From the NCBI RefSeq assembly GCF_000382345.1, contig NZ_KB908083.1, positions 86,382 through 150,381 of the forward strand: a stretch of 64,000 nt of DNA, read 5' to 3'. Each line of letters begins with the position of its first letter. The first letter of the stretch is position 1. Below are positions 41,515-49,420 of this stretch, piece after piece. The DNA is from Massilia niastensis DSM 21313 (GTDB taxonomy: Bacteria > Pseudomonadota > Gammaproteobacteria > Burkholderiales > Burkholderiaceae_D). The notes beneath the pieces were generated by a model. That model was not told where the DNA came from and ran no database searches. It saw nothing but the letters and a program-made list of their open reading frames with translations. The translations under genes were made by a program, and so were the position numbers.

Positions 41515-42246
41515 ATGAATTTCGCCGCACACCCGCCTGTCACCGAGCACAACAGTAACCTGCTGCTGGCAGCCTTGCCGGCCCAGGAACTGGCCCGGAT
41601 CCTGCCCCTGCTCGATCCGGTGAAGGTGGAAGTGGGCGACGTGCTGTTCGAGGCGGGCGAGCCGATCCGCCACATCTACTTTCCCCATGATTGCCTGGTC
41701 TCGCTGCTGGGCGTGGCGGGCGGCCGCATGACCCTGGAAGTGGGGCAGGTCGGGCGCGAAGGCATGCTGGGCGCGACCGTTGCGCTGGGCCATGAGAACA
41801 CCCAGGTGCGCGCGGTGGTGCAGCGCGCCGGCAGCGCCGGCCGCATGGACAGCGAACGCTTCCGCGCCGAGGTGGCGCGCAATGCGCCGCTGCAGCGGGT
41901 GCTGTACCGCTATACCGACACCCTGCTGGCGCAGGCGATCCAGATCGCCGTCTGCAGCCGCTTCCACGTGCTGGAAGCGCGCCTGGCGCGCTCGCTGCTG
42001 GTCACGCGCGACCGGCTGCAGTCCGACCGTTTCCACCTGACGCATGAATTCCTGGCCCATACCCTCGGCGTGCGCCGGGTCGGCGTGACCAAGGCGGCCA
42101 GCGCGCTGCAGCAGCAGGGACTGATCAATTACAGCCGGGGGAACATCGAGATCCTCGATCCGCAGAGGCTGGCGGCGGCGGCGTGCACCTGTTACGAGAT
42201 CGTCAAGGAGGCGGGGGCGATACCGGTGAGCGAGGCCTTCGTGTAG
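41515..42246 (+). CDS. Crp/Fnr-family transcriptional regulator
   Basis: The protein has 243 residues from the ATG at 41515 (GAGGA upstream). The N-terminal cyclic-nucleotide-binding-like fold (VEVGDVLFEAGEPIRHIYFP) lacks the cAMP phosphate cassette, and no cysteine set for an iron-sulfur cluster is seen. The C-terminal winged helix reads LTHEFLAHTLGVRRVGVTKAASALQQQGLI. In CRP the glutamate 181 position is essential for reading TGTGA; here valine replaces it, and lysine stands for the final arginine. A different DNA target is therefore expected. Its place in the middle of the cluster of GTGCG-N4-CGCAC sites makes it the candidate binder. Confidence 0.92.
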   Translation: MNFAAHPPVTEHNSNLLLAALPAQELARILPLLDPVKVEVGDVLFEAGEPIRHIYFPHDCLVSLLGVAGGRMTLEVGQVGREGMLGATVALGHENTQVRAVVQRAGSAGRMDSERFRAEVARNAPLQRVLYRYTDTLLAQAIQIAVCSRFHVLEARLARSLLVTRDRLQSDRFHLTHEFLAHTLGVRRVGVTKAASALQQQGLINYSRGNIEILDPQRLAAAACTCYEIVKEAGAIPVSEAFV

Positions 42247-42365
42247 CAGACCGCGGCGTGCGGCAGCGGGAACCGCCGGGGGCGGTCCGGCGAGGCGCTT
42301 ACCCAGCCCCCCCGGAGTGTGTCTTTCGAGCATTGCTTTGTTAACATTTGCTTACAAAAAACACA

Positions 42366-42387
42366 AACGCCCGGCGAGCCGGGCGTT
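42366..42387 (-). terminator. Rho-independent terminator
   Basis: AACGCCCGG/CCGGGCGTT stem with CGAG loop, followed on the minus strand by a T-rich run. It ends the small glycine-zipper lipoprotein gene. Confidence 0.88.
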
Positions 42388-42407
42388 CGTTGGCAACCGG
42401 ATAAGGC

Positions 42408-42629
42408 TTAGTTGGTCTGTTTGACCTGGTTGCCGATCACGCCGCCGACCGCTGCGCCGCCGACGGTGCCGGCTGCGCTGCCGCCGGTCAGGGCGCCGCC
42501 GATGACCGCGCCGGCGCCGGCGCCGATCGCGGTGTTACGGTCCTGCTTGGACATGTTCGAGCAGCCGGCCATGCCAAGCGCGACAGTTGCCAGCGAGGCG
42601 GTCACTACCAGTTTCTTGATCGTTTTCAT
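42408..42629 (-). CDS. Small glycine-zipper lipoprotein (OsmB-like)
   Basis: A protein of 73 residues. The lipobox is GMAGC. The rest is an almost pure glycine zipper (AIGAGAGAVIGGALTGGSAAG, GGAAVGGVIGNQV). It resembles OsmB, an outer-membrane lipoprotein induced by osmotic stress. It follows the BON-domain gene after 22 bases on the same strand and ends at a strong terminator, so the two form an operon. Confidence 0.9.
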   Translation of the reverse strand: MKTIKKLVVTASLATVALGMAGCSNMSKQDRNTAIGAGAGAVIGGALTGGSAAGTVGGAAVGGVIGNQVKQTN

Positions 42630-42651
42630 AGGATTCTCCTTACGGTGGGTT

Positions 42652-42978
42652 CTACTTCAGGCGCAGGTCATTCCTGACCGACTTGACGCCCCTGACGGTG
42701 CGGGCGACCGTCGCTGCGGCCGCCACGCTGTCCGCCGAGCCGACGAAGCCGCTCAGCTGAACGACGCCCTGGGAAGTCTCGACATTGATATCGGATACCT
42801 TCAATTCCGGATCCCGCAGGATCGCCGCCTTCACTCCGGCGGTGATCCCCGCATCGTCGAACGCCTCGGCAACGCCATGTCGGGTGTCGCTACGCCGGGG
42901 TTCGTTCGACCCGCATCCGGCAAGCCCGCCCAGTGCCAGCAGGGCCAGCAGGGCGGTGGCGCCGCCGAAATGCCTCAT
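42652..42978 (-). CDS. BON-domain lipoprotein (OsmY-like)
   Basis: The protein has 108 residues from the ATG at 42978; an ATG at 42996 would add six. The lipobox is LAGC. One BON domain follows (DAGITAGVKAAILRDPELK, VQLSGFVGSADS, RGVKSVRNDLRLK), thought to bind phospholipids. It is a paralogue of the gene at 52946-53260. A motif GTTCGGCAACACAC lies 79 bases before the shorter start, the same distance as in sister genes, which favours that start. Confidence 0.9.
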   Translation of the reverse strand: MRHFGGATALLALLALGGLAGCGSNEPRRSDTRHGVAEAFDDAGITAGVKAAILRDPELKVSDINVETSQGVVQLSGFVGSADSVAAAATVARTVRGVKSVRNDLRLK

Positions 42979-43056
42979 GTCGCAGTGTCCGTTCATTCCA
43001 GTATTTCAATCATCGATGACCTGGATCCAGCTTAAAACCGGCCTTCCATCTGATCT

Positions 43057-43070
43057 GTTCGGCAACACAC
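43057..43070 (-). promoter_or_regulatory. Crp/Fnr-type stress motif, weak variant
   Basis: GTTCGGCAACACAC keeps 8 of 10 half-site bases. It lies 79 bases before the BON lipoprotein gene, with TAAGCT at the -10 distance. It is kept as a candidate because of its position. Confidence 0.35.
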
Positions 43071-43096
43071 GGATGCTGCACAGATTAAATCTTTCT

Positions 43097-45166
43097 TCAT
43101 TGGCGCTGCAGCTTGCCCGGCGGCGGGGCGGTCGGCTTTTCCTTCGCCTGGGCCACCAGGCGCGCGCAATCGCTGTCCCGGCCCGGCCCGGCGTTAATCA
43201 GGGGCAGCAGGGCCGCCACCGGCGCGGCGGCGACCGCCAGGGCGGCGGCGCCGCCCGCCTTCATCGCCAGCACGCCCTTGTCGACCGAGACGTCCGGCTG
43301 GCTGAAGGTGCCGCGCACATACAGCGGCGAGCGCAGCGAGAACAGGCGCAGCGCCTTGGTCTGCGGATTGATGCGCAGGTCCATCTGCTCGCCGGCCAGG
43401 TTGATGGCGCCGTCGACCGTGATGATCGCTTCCTCGGTATCGACCACGAAGCTGCGCGTGCGCGCGATGCCGTTGGTGACGGCGAAGTCGGTCGCCATGC
43501 AGTTCAGCTTGACCTGCTTGTCGCCGAACAGCTTGGTCAGGATGATGTTGCCCACGTTGAGTCCCATCATTTCCAGCAGCATCTTGCTGACCTGGCCCTG
43601 GTTGATCACCGTCTTGAGCTCGCCGTTCGAGGCCGCCAGCAGGCTGGCCACCGAGTTCCCGACCGCCGACAGCTGGGCGTCGCCATTGATCTGGCCGACC
43701 GTGGCCTGCAGCTGCTCGATCTTCGGGAACAGCTGCTTGATCTGGATCTGGCGCGCCGTGACCTTGGTGGTGGCGCGGATCGCGTTCTTGCCTTCGCGCC
43801 CGCTGCCGTCGAGGCGGATGTTCGAGCGCACATTGCCGCCCGCCATGGCGAACTCGAGCGGATCCAGGGTCAGCACGCCGTTCTGCATCTTCAGGTGGGT
43901 CGACAGCTTGCTGATCGGCAGCTGCTTGTCGCGGATGATGCGGTCGGCCGCGTAGCGCACGTCGGCGTCGAGCCTGGTCCAGCGCTCGGTCCTGAATTCC
44001 TCGACCGGCAGCACCTTGCCGGCCGGCTGCAGGGTCTCGGCGGCGCGCGCCTTCTTGGCCGCATTCGAGTCCGCGCCGATCAGCGGCGCCAGGTCGGTGA
44101 ACACCAGCTGCTGCGAGCGCACGTTGCCGGACAGGACAGGACGCTTGCCGCCGGTGACGAATTCCAGGCGGCCGCCGATGTCGCTGGAGCCGACCTTGCC
44201 CTTGAAGCCGTCGTACACCCAGCGGCTGCTGTCTTCCCCCAGGGTGCCGATCAGCCGGCCCGAGGTGGAATAGGGCCCCGTGGTCGGCAGCAGGATGCCG
44301 GTGAAGTTGTACAGCTGGTCCATGCTGGGGCCGGCCAGTTCCAGCTTCAAGTCGATCGCGGCCAGCTGCGAGGGCCGGGTGACCGTGCCTTCGAGGGCGA
44401 TCCGCGTCCTGCGCGAGCGGAACTCGGCCTGGATCGGGTAGGGCGTGGCCTGCTGCTTGAGCGAGAGCACCGCGCCGGCCTTGCCGCCGCCATCCACGCC
44501 GGCGCCGTTGTAGGTGCCGTCCAGGGTCCAGCCGACCCCATAGGTGCGGTCGTTCTCCAGGGTGCGCACCTTGGCCGTCACGTCCGCCCGGGTGACCGCG
44601 TCTTTTATATGCACCACGCCATCGGTGAACACCACGCGCTCGAGGTCGAGGTTCCAGCGCGACGGCTCTTCGTTGCGCTTGAAGGTCCAGTTGTTGCGGG
44701 TGGCGTCGGTGCGCAGCAGGTCCACGCGCGGCGAGTCGAAGCGCAGCAGGGGAATCCCGATCGTGCGGTGCAGCAGTCCGAACGGGTTCAGCGAGAACGA
44801 GAACTGGCGCACGCTGGCCATGTCGCGCACCGGCATGCCGGCCGGGTTGCCCACGTAGACGTCGTTGGCGATCAGGTGCGGCCACGGGATGTGGTCGCGC
44901 CAGGTGCGCTCGGCCGGGGCCATCGTTTTCGCGGGCCGCTCCCACTCGACATCCAGGTTGCCGCGGATCGCGAACGGGCGGTCGATCGCGTCGCTGACCC
45001 TGGCGTTGATCCAGGGCCGGGCGCGGTTCCAGTCGAAGGTGAGGATGAATACGATGGCCAGCACCGGCAGCGCGACGGCGATGCCGAGCAGGGTCAACAG
45101 GATCTTCTTCTTGTTGCGGCGGGCCGGCTTGTGGCCTTGCGCCGCCGGCGTCGAGCTTTCGGCCAT
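43097..45166 (-). CDS. AsmA-family protein
   Basis: A protein of 689 residues. An N-terminal transmembrane helix (ILLTLLGIAVALPVLAIVFIL) is followed by a large periplasmic domain of repeated beta strands with the AsmA features: FDWNRARPWINARVSDAIDRPFAI near the start and the C-terminal VNLAGEQMDLRI-like box. AsmA-like proteins are bridge-type lipid transporters or affect outer membrane assembly. The gene is divergent from the DUF4398/OmpA operon, and the gap contains two stress motifs facing both ways. Confidence 0.92.
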   Translation of the reverse strand: MAESSTPAAQGHKPARRNKKKILLTLLGIAVALPVLAIVFILTFDWNRARPWINARVSDAIDRPFAIRGNLDVEWERPAKTMAPAERTWRDHIPWPHLIANDVYVGNPAGMPVRDMASVRQFSFSLNPFGLLHRTIGIPLLRFDSPRVDLLRTDATRNNWTFKRNEEPSRWNLDLERVVFTDGVVHIKDAVTRADVTAKVRTLENDRTYGVGWTLDGTYNGAGVDGGGKAGAVLSLKQQATPYPIQAEFRSRRTRIALEGTVTRPSQLAAIDLKLELAGPSMDQLYNFTGILLPTTGPYSTSGRLIGTLGEDSSRWVYDGFKGKVGSSDIGGRLEFVTGGKRPVLSGNVRSQQLVFTDLAPLIGADSNAAKKARAAETLQPAGKVLPVEEFRTERWTRLDADVRYAADRIIRDKQLPISKLSTHLKMQNGVLTLDPLEFAMAGGNVRSNIRLDGSGREGKNAIRATTKVTARQIQIKQLFPKIEQLQATVGQINGDAQLSAVGNSVASLLAASNGELKTVINQGQVSKMLLEMMGLNVGNIILTKLFGDKQVKLNCMATDFAVTNGIARTRSFVVDTEEAIITVDGAINLAGEQMDLRINPQTKALRLFSLRSPLYVRGTFSQPDVSVDKGVLAMKAGGAAALAVAAAPVAALLPLINAGPGRDSDCARLVAQAKEKPTAPPPGKLQRQ

Positions 45167-45231
45167 GGCGGTCCTTCCTGAAAGATGACTGGATGATTGG
45201 CCGAGCGTAGCGCGCGCCCGGTAGCGCTGCT

Positions 45232-45245
45232 GTGCGTTGCCGCAC
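45232..45245 (-). promoter_or_regulatory. Crp/Fnr-type stress motif (AsmA side)
   Basis: GTGCGTTGCCGCAC, perfect half-sites, 65 bases before the AsmA gene. A weak TACGCT lies at the -10 distance on the minus strand. Confidence 0.6.
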
Positions 45246-45295
45246 CTACCCCTCGAGCCCGTGCACCGCGGTAGTGCGCGACAGTAAGAGGGAAT

Positions 45296-45337
45296 GTGCG
45301 GCAGCGTACCGAAGGCGGGCGATAACAGGTTTATAAC
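45296..45337 (+). promoter_or_regulatory. Crp/Fnr-type stress motif with -10 box
   Basis: GTGCGGCAGCGTAC (45296-45309) is followed by TATAAC at 45332-45337, 30-35 bases from the motif centre. This is the layout of a class II Crp/Fnr-activated promoter. The DUF4398 gene starts 61 bases downstream of the motif. A degenerate third copy (GTGCGCGACAGTAA) lies at 45274-45287. Confidence 0.7.
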
Positions 45338-45370
45338 GTTATCTAACATTTTCTTTACCAGGAGACCGCA

Positions 45371-45766
45371 ATGGAAAAAACTCATCCGATGACCCAGCTG
45401 GCCCGCCTCGGCTGCACCGCTGCGGTCCTCGCACTGACTGCCTGCGCCAGCCCGCAAAAGGCGCCGGCGACGGCCGACGTGGCCGTGTCCCGCAATGCCG
45501 TCGAGAACGCGGTATCGGCGGGCGCCGCGGAGCTGGCCCCGGAAGAGATCACGGCGGCGCGCAGCAAGATGATGCGCGCCAACCAGGCGCTGGCCGCCAA
45601 GGACTACAAGCTGGCGCGCGAACTGGCGATCCAGGCCCAGGCCGACGCCAAGCTGGCGCAGAGCAAGGCCAACTCGGCCAAGGCGACCGCCGCCTCGAAC
45701 CAGCTGAACGAAGACCTGCGCGTGCTGCGCGAGGAAGTCGACCGCATCAACACGTCGCAGCAGTGA
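45371..45766 (+). CDS. DUF4398-domain lipoprotein
   Basis: The protein has 131 residues with a lipobox LTAC. The mature part is a helical DUF4398 hairpin (AAELAPEEITAARSKMMRANQAL, YKLARELAIQAQADAKLAQ). A consensus AGGAGA precedes the ATG. It heads a stress operon with the OmpA-like, ferritin-like, DUF883 and YqjE-type genes, driven by a Crp/Fnr-type site. DUF4398 proteins commonly accompany OmpA proteins; the function is not known. Confidence 0.9.
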   Translation: MEKTHPMTQLARLGCTAAVLALTACASPQKAPATADVAVSRNAVENAVSAGAAELAPEEITAARSKMMRANQALAAKDYKLARELAIQAQADAKLAQSKANSAKATAASNQLNEDLRVLREEVDRINTSQQ

Positions 45767-45823
45767 TGCACCCCCGCCACGAGTCCGCGCCTGCCGGCGC
45801 GCAATAACAAGAGGACCCAGACG

Positions 45824-46735
45824 ATGAAACACACGAAACGATTCGCACCCATGATTTCCCTGCTGGCCGCCGCCGTGCTGGCCACCGCCTGCGCCAGCGG
45901 CCCGATGACCACCCCGACGCTGGACCAGGCGCGCGCCGACTTCGTCGCCGCCAACAACAACCCGCAGGTCGCGACCCACGCGCCGCTCGAATTCAAGCAG
46001 GCCAGCGACGCGCTCGACCAGGCCAACGCCGCCGCCGCGCGCCGCGAAAGCCTGAACGACATCGACCGCCTGGCCTACGTCGCCAAGCAGCGCATCGCCG
46101 CCGCCCAGGAAGTGGCCAAGGCCAAGACCGCCGAAGCCGAGATCGCGAACGCCTCGCAGCAGCGCGACCAGGTGCGCCTCGAGGCCCGCACGGCCGAGGC
46201 CGAACGTGCCAAGCGCGACGCCGAGGCCGCCCAGGCCCAGGCCGCCCAGGCCCAGGCGCAGGCCGCCGCCGCCCAGCAGCAGAACGCGGCCCTGGCCCAG
46301 CGCGCCGCCCAGCTGGAATCGCTGCTGTCCGACCTGCAGGCGGTCAAGACCGAGCGCGGCTATGTGGTCACCATCGGCGACGTGCTGTTCGGCACCGACA
46401 AGGCCAGCCTGACCCCGAACGGCATGGCGAGCCTGCGCAAGCTGGCCGACGTGATGGCGCAGAACCCGCAGCGCACCGTGCTGATCGAAGGCTTCACCGA
46501 CAGTACCGGCAGCTCCAGCTATAACCAGGAACTTTCCCAGCGCCGTGCGAACGCCGTCGCCACGGCGCTCGGCCAGCTGGGCGTGCCGCGCGACCGCGTC
46601 GCCATGCGCGCCTACGGCGAGGCCTACCCGGTGGCGTCCAACGACAACGCCGGCAACCGCCAGCTGAACCGCCGGGTCGAGATCGTGCTGTCGAACGAGG
46701 GCGCGCCGATCCCGCCGCGCGCAGCGAGCCGCTGA
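45824..46735 (+). CDS. DUF4398-OmpA fusion lipoprotein
   Basis: A 303-residue protein. The lipoprotein signal ends LATAC. A DUF4398-like helical hairpin (residues 30-115) and a long alanine/glutamine-rich coiled coil lead to an OmpA domain (about 180-295) with DVLFGTDKASLTPNG, IEGFTDSTGSSSYNQELSQRRA and NRRVEIVL. The coiled coil could span the periplasm between outer membrane and peptidoglycan. It is the second gene of the stress operon and shares the N-terminal domain with the first. Confidence 0.92.
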   Translation: MKHTKRFAPMISLLAAAVLATACASGPMTTPTLDQARADFVAANNNPQVATHAPLEFKQASDALDQANAAAARRESLNDIDRLAYVAKQRIAAAQEVAKAKTAEAEIANASQQRDQVRLEARTAEAERAKRDAEAAQAQAAQAQAQAAAAQQQNAALAQRAAQLESLLSDLQAVKTERGYVVTIGDVLFGTDKASLTPNGMASLRKLADVMAQNPQRTVLIEGFTDSTGSSSYNQELSQRRANAVATALGQLGVPRDRVAMRAYGEAYPVASNDNAGNRQLNRRVEIVLSNEGAPIPPRAASR

Positions 46736-46766
46736 GCCGGCTTAAACCAGAGTCAAAGGAATAGCT

Positions 46767-47300
46767 ATGGAACAGACGACCCACCTGGCGCACGGCTTCG
46801 ACATCGCGGCGATCCGCCGCGCCGCGGCCAACCTCGACGAAGGCGCGGTGACCGAGGGCTACCAGGCCGACCGCGAGGCGGTCATCGCGATGCTCAACGA
46901 CGCGCTGGCCACCGAGCTGCTGTGCGTCCTGCGCTACAAGCGTCACTACTACACGGTGAGCGGACCGAACACCGGCCACGTCAAGGCCGAGTTCCTCGAG
47001 CATGCCCAGCAGGAACAGGACCATGCCGACCGCATCGCCGAGCGCATCGTGCAGCTGAACGGATCGCCGAACTTCAACCCGGCGACCCTGACCGCGCGCA
47101 GCCATGCCGAGTACGACGACTCGGAGGACGTGCAGGCGATGATCCGCGCCGACCTGATCGCCGAGCGGGTGGCGATCGAGTCCTACCGCCAGATGATCGC
47201 GGCGATCGGCGACAAGGACCCCACCACGCGCAACATGCTCATCGACATCATGGCGGTGGAAGAGGAGCATGCGGACGACATGCGCGACCTGCTGGCCTGA
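46767..47300 (+). CDS. Ferritin-like/bacterioferritin-family protein
   Basis: The protein has 177 residues. The four-helix diiron pattern is visible: LNDALATELLCVLRYKRHYY, E..EHAQQEQDHADRIAERI, DLIAERVAIESYRQMI and VEEEHADDMRDLL. These E-x-x-H pairs supply the metal ligands. It resembles the bacterioferritin/Dps-like proteins of stress operons and would store or detoxify iron in the cytoplasm. It follows the OmpA-type gene by 31 bases. Confidence 0.9.
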   Translation: MEQTTHLAHGFDIAAIRRAAANLDEGAVTEGYQADREAVIAMLNDALATELLCVLRYKRHYYTVSGPNTGHVKAEFLEHAQQEQDHADRIAERIVQLNGSPNFNPATLTARSHAEYDDSEDVQAMIRADLIAERVAIESYRQMIAAIGDKDPTTRNMLIDIMAVEEEHADDMRDLLA

Positions 47301-47342
47301 GGCCGGCTTCCCACCACAACACAACGACACAAGGAGTACATC

Positions 47343-47678
47343 ATGCAAGAATCCACCCGCAGCAGCCATCACCCGATCAGCGGCAACACATACGCCACCC
47401 AGTCCGACATGAAGGCGCTGGTGAACGATGCGCAGGCCATGCTGACGGCGGCGGCTTCGCTGACCGGCGTCAAGGCCGACGAGCTGCGCGCCCGCGGCAT
47501 GGAGATGCTCGACCGCGCCGTGGGCAGGGCGAGCCAGGTGCAGGGCCAGGCCGTGGTCAAGGGCAAGGAACTGGCGCACACGGCCGATATCTACGTCAAG
47601 GACAATCCCTGGCGCACGATGGCCATCGCAGCCGGGGTCGGCCTGGTGCTCGGCCTCCTGCTGAGCCGCAAAGAATAA
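47343..47678 (+). CDS. DUF883/ElaB-YqjD-family protein
   Basis: The protein has 111 residues. A soluble helical part (MKALVNDAQAMLTAAASLTG, GVKADELRARGMEMLDRAV) and a C-terminal membrane helix (WRTMAIAAGVGLVLGLLLSRKE) match ElaB/YqjD. In Escherichia coli such tail-anchored proteins bind stationary-phase ribosomes. AAGGAG precedes the ATG. The YqjE- and YqjK-like genes follow directly, as in the yqjDEK order. Confidence 0.92.
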   Translation: MQESTRSSHHPISGNTYATQSDMKALVNDAQAMLTAAASLTGVKADELRARGMEMLDRAVGRASQVQGQAVVKGKELAHTADIYVKDNPWRTMAIAAGVGLVLGLLLSRKE

Positions 47679-47681
47679 CGG

Positions 47682-48083
47682 ATGCCGGGGGCTGCCGTGG
47701 ATAAAAATGATGCCGTAGTGCAAAACCCCGGCCTGATGGGCGGGATTTCCGGTCTGCTCAAGAGCGTGTTCGGGCTCGTCGTCTCGCGCCTCGAGCTCGC
47801 GGCGCTCGAGATGTCCGAGGTGCGCAACCATGTCATCGAGCTGCTGGCGATCTTCGCGGTGGCGGTCATGGCCACCTGGTTCGCGATCGCCTATGGTACG
47901 GCGATGATCGTCGCGCTGGCCTGGGACGAGATGGGCTGGAAGATCCTGTTGATCATGTTCGTGATTTTTCTTCTCATCACGGGAGTGCTGGTGGCGAAGG
48001 GACTGTCCATGCTCAAGCAGAACAAACTCGCTTTTCCGGCCACCATGAAGGAACTGAAGAGCGACCGCGACGCACTGCTCTAA
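47682..48083 (+). CDS. YqjE-like (phage holin family) membrane protein
   Basis: A 133-residue protein. After a helical segment (SRLELAALEMSEVRNHVIELL) two transmembrane helices follow (AIFAVAVMATWFAIAYGTAM and ILLIMFVIFLLITGVLVA). It fits the YqjE family, which is linked to holins by sequence only. An alternative GTG start lies at 47697. It follows the DUF883 gene after three bases, hence the same operon. Confidence 0.88.
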   Translation: MPGAAVDKNDAVVQNPGLMGGISGLLKSVFGLVVSRLELAALEMSEVRNHVIELLAIFAVAVMATWFAIAYGTAMIVALAWDEMGWKILLIMFVIFLLITGVLVAKGLSMLKQNKLAFPATMKELKSDRDALL

Positions 48084-48107
48084 GCGGCGACACGAAGGGG
48101 AGAAATT

Positions 48108-48491
48108 ATGCACAATCATGACGGAACGACCGGTCTGGCCGGTCACAAGCACAGCCTGGACCCGGCGACCCGCAAGGAGGAGTTGCTGCGCGAGGGCGAG
48201 TTCTTCCGCGCGGGGGTCGCCCAGGCCAAGGCGAACATCCGCTACGGGGCCCGGCCTGAAGTCATCCTGCACTCGACGATCGACCATGCGACCTGGGCGC
48301 TGCGCGCGCGGGCCGATGCGCTGCTGAAACCGACCGGCACGAATGTATCGATCCTGATGCCGTATGCGCTGGCCGTGGTCAATTTTGTGCGCCAGCGCCG
48401 GCTCGGCAAGCAGGCGGTGGGCGCGGTCGTGGTGCTGGGGGCGCTGGGCTGGTATGTGAACCGCCGGCGTGCAAAGCAACTGGAGGCCTGA
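48108..48491 (+). CDS. YqjK-like hypothetical protein
   Basis: The protein has 127 residues with AAGGGGAG before the ATG. The N-terminus is polar and helical (TRKEELLREGEFFRAGVAQAKA), and the C-terminus has a weak membrane helix (KQAVGAVVVLGALGWYVNRRR). By size and place it is the third yqjDEK-type gene, though sequence likeness to YqjK is slight. It is the last gene of the stress operon. Confidence 0.75.
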   Translation: MHNHDGTTGLAGHKHSLDPATRKEELLREGEFFRAGVAQAKANIRYGARPEVILHSTIDHATWALRARADALLKPTGTNVSILMPYALAVVNFVRQRRLGKQAVGAVVVLGALGWYVNRRRAKQLEA

Positions 48492-48545
48492 GTAAACGCT
48501 TTACAAGAACAGGACTCTCTGCAAAGAATATGGTGGGGCTTGAGC

Positions 48546-48578
48546 GGCGTCGCAATCGGGGATTGGACGCCGTCTTTT
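48546..48578 (+). terminator. Terminator of the stress operon
   Basis: CGGCGTC pairs with GACGCCG across a 14-base loop, and a run of eight T follows. The rest of the 48492-48853 gap shows no further gene or recognisable site. Confidence 0.6.
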
Positions 48579-48853
48579 TTTGCCTGTCGCCAGCGCATGG
48601 GGCCGGTTTCACGGGCGTGAAAATCCGCGTATTTTGCGCAATGGCAATCTGATAATCTGGTGCTCCCGTCCACCCGGTGAACGTGGAGCGGCGCCGCTGC
48701 CTCCTCCCGACGCATGCCGGCGCCGGAAGCGTTCATCCGCGCCTGCCGGCGCTCGTCGCCATGGCAGGGGCGCCCGTCGCGAGGCCGTCCGCACCGGGCC
48801 CGGCAGGGTCAGACTGCCTGCATGACAAGCCGTCATGCAACCGGAGACAAAGG

Positions 48854-49420
48854 ATGAAGCCACACACCGTTCTGCTGGCCGCCATGGCCACCACCTCGCT
48901 GCTCGCACTGGCGGCCGCGCCCGATCCGCTGCCCGCTGCCTGGGTGGTGGGCGGCCCGGCGGCCGACAAGTTCAGCGCCGGGGTCGAGACCTCGGACGCG
49001 AAGGACGCGCGCGGCGCGAAGTTCCTGCGCAACGAGAGCGCAGACGCCCAGGCCTGGGGTTCGCTGACCCAGGTTATCTCCGCAAAGAACTATCTCGGCA
49101 AGCGGCTGCAGTTCAAGGCCCGCATCAAGACCGAGGACATCAGCAATTATGCCGGCCTGTGGATGCGCATCGATGCGCCGAACCGCCACAGCGCCGCGTT
49201 CTACAACAGCGCCGACAAGCCGATCCGCGGCAGCACCGACTGGCAGGAAAGGACCGTCACCCTGGATGTGCCGCCCAATGCCGCCGTGGTGGCCTTCGGG
49301 GTCGTCGGAAGCGGCCGGGGCCAGGTGTGGATCGATGGCTTGACGCTCGAGCCGGTCGGCCAGGAGGTGCCGGTCGACCGCTTCGCATCCCGTCCCTTGC
49401 CGGCGCAGCCCACGCTGTGA
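48854..49420 (+). CDS. Exported protein with carbohydrate-binding-like fold, unknown role
   Basis: A 188-residue protein starting at 48854 with GGAGA upstream. The signal peptide is VLLAAMATTSLLALAAA. The mature part has a beta-sandwich look: LGKRLQFKARIKTEDISNYAGLWMRID and DWQERTVTLDVPPNA, FGVVGSGRGQVWIDGLTLE, similar to carbohydrate-binding modules found in transcriptional regulators and signalling proteins. The stop overlaps the GTG start of a LytS-type kinase, so it may be the periplasmic sensor partner of that kinase. Confidence 0.7.
   Translation: MKPHTVLLAAMATTSLLALAAAPDPLPAAWVVGGPAADKFSAGVETSDAKDARGAKFLRNESADAQAWGSLTQVISAKNYLGKRLQFKARIKTEDISNYAGLWMRIDAPNRHSAAFYNSADKPIRGSTDWQERTVTLDVPPNAAVVAFGVVGSGRGQVWIDGLTLEPVGQEVPVDRFASRPLPAQPTL

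Noticed and set aside
47682..48083. Prophage holin
   Set aside because: The YqjE-like protein is only distantly linked to holins. It sits in a yqjDEK-type stress operon and has no lysis genes beside it.
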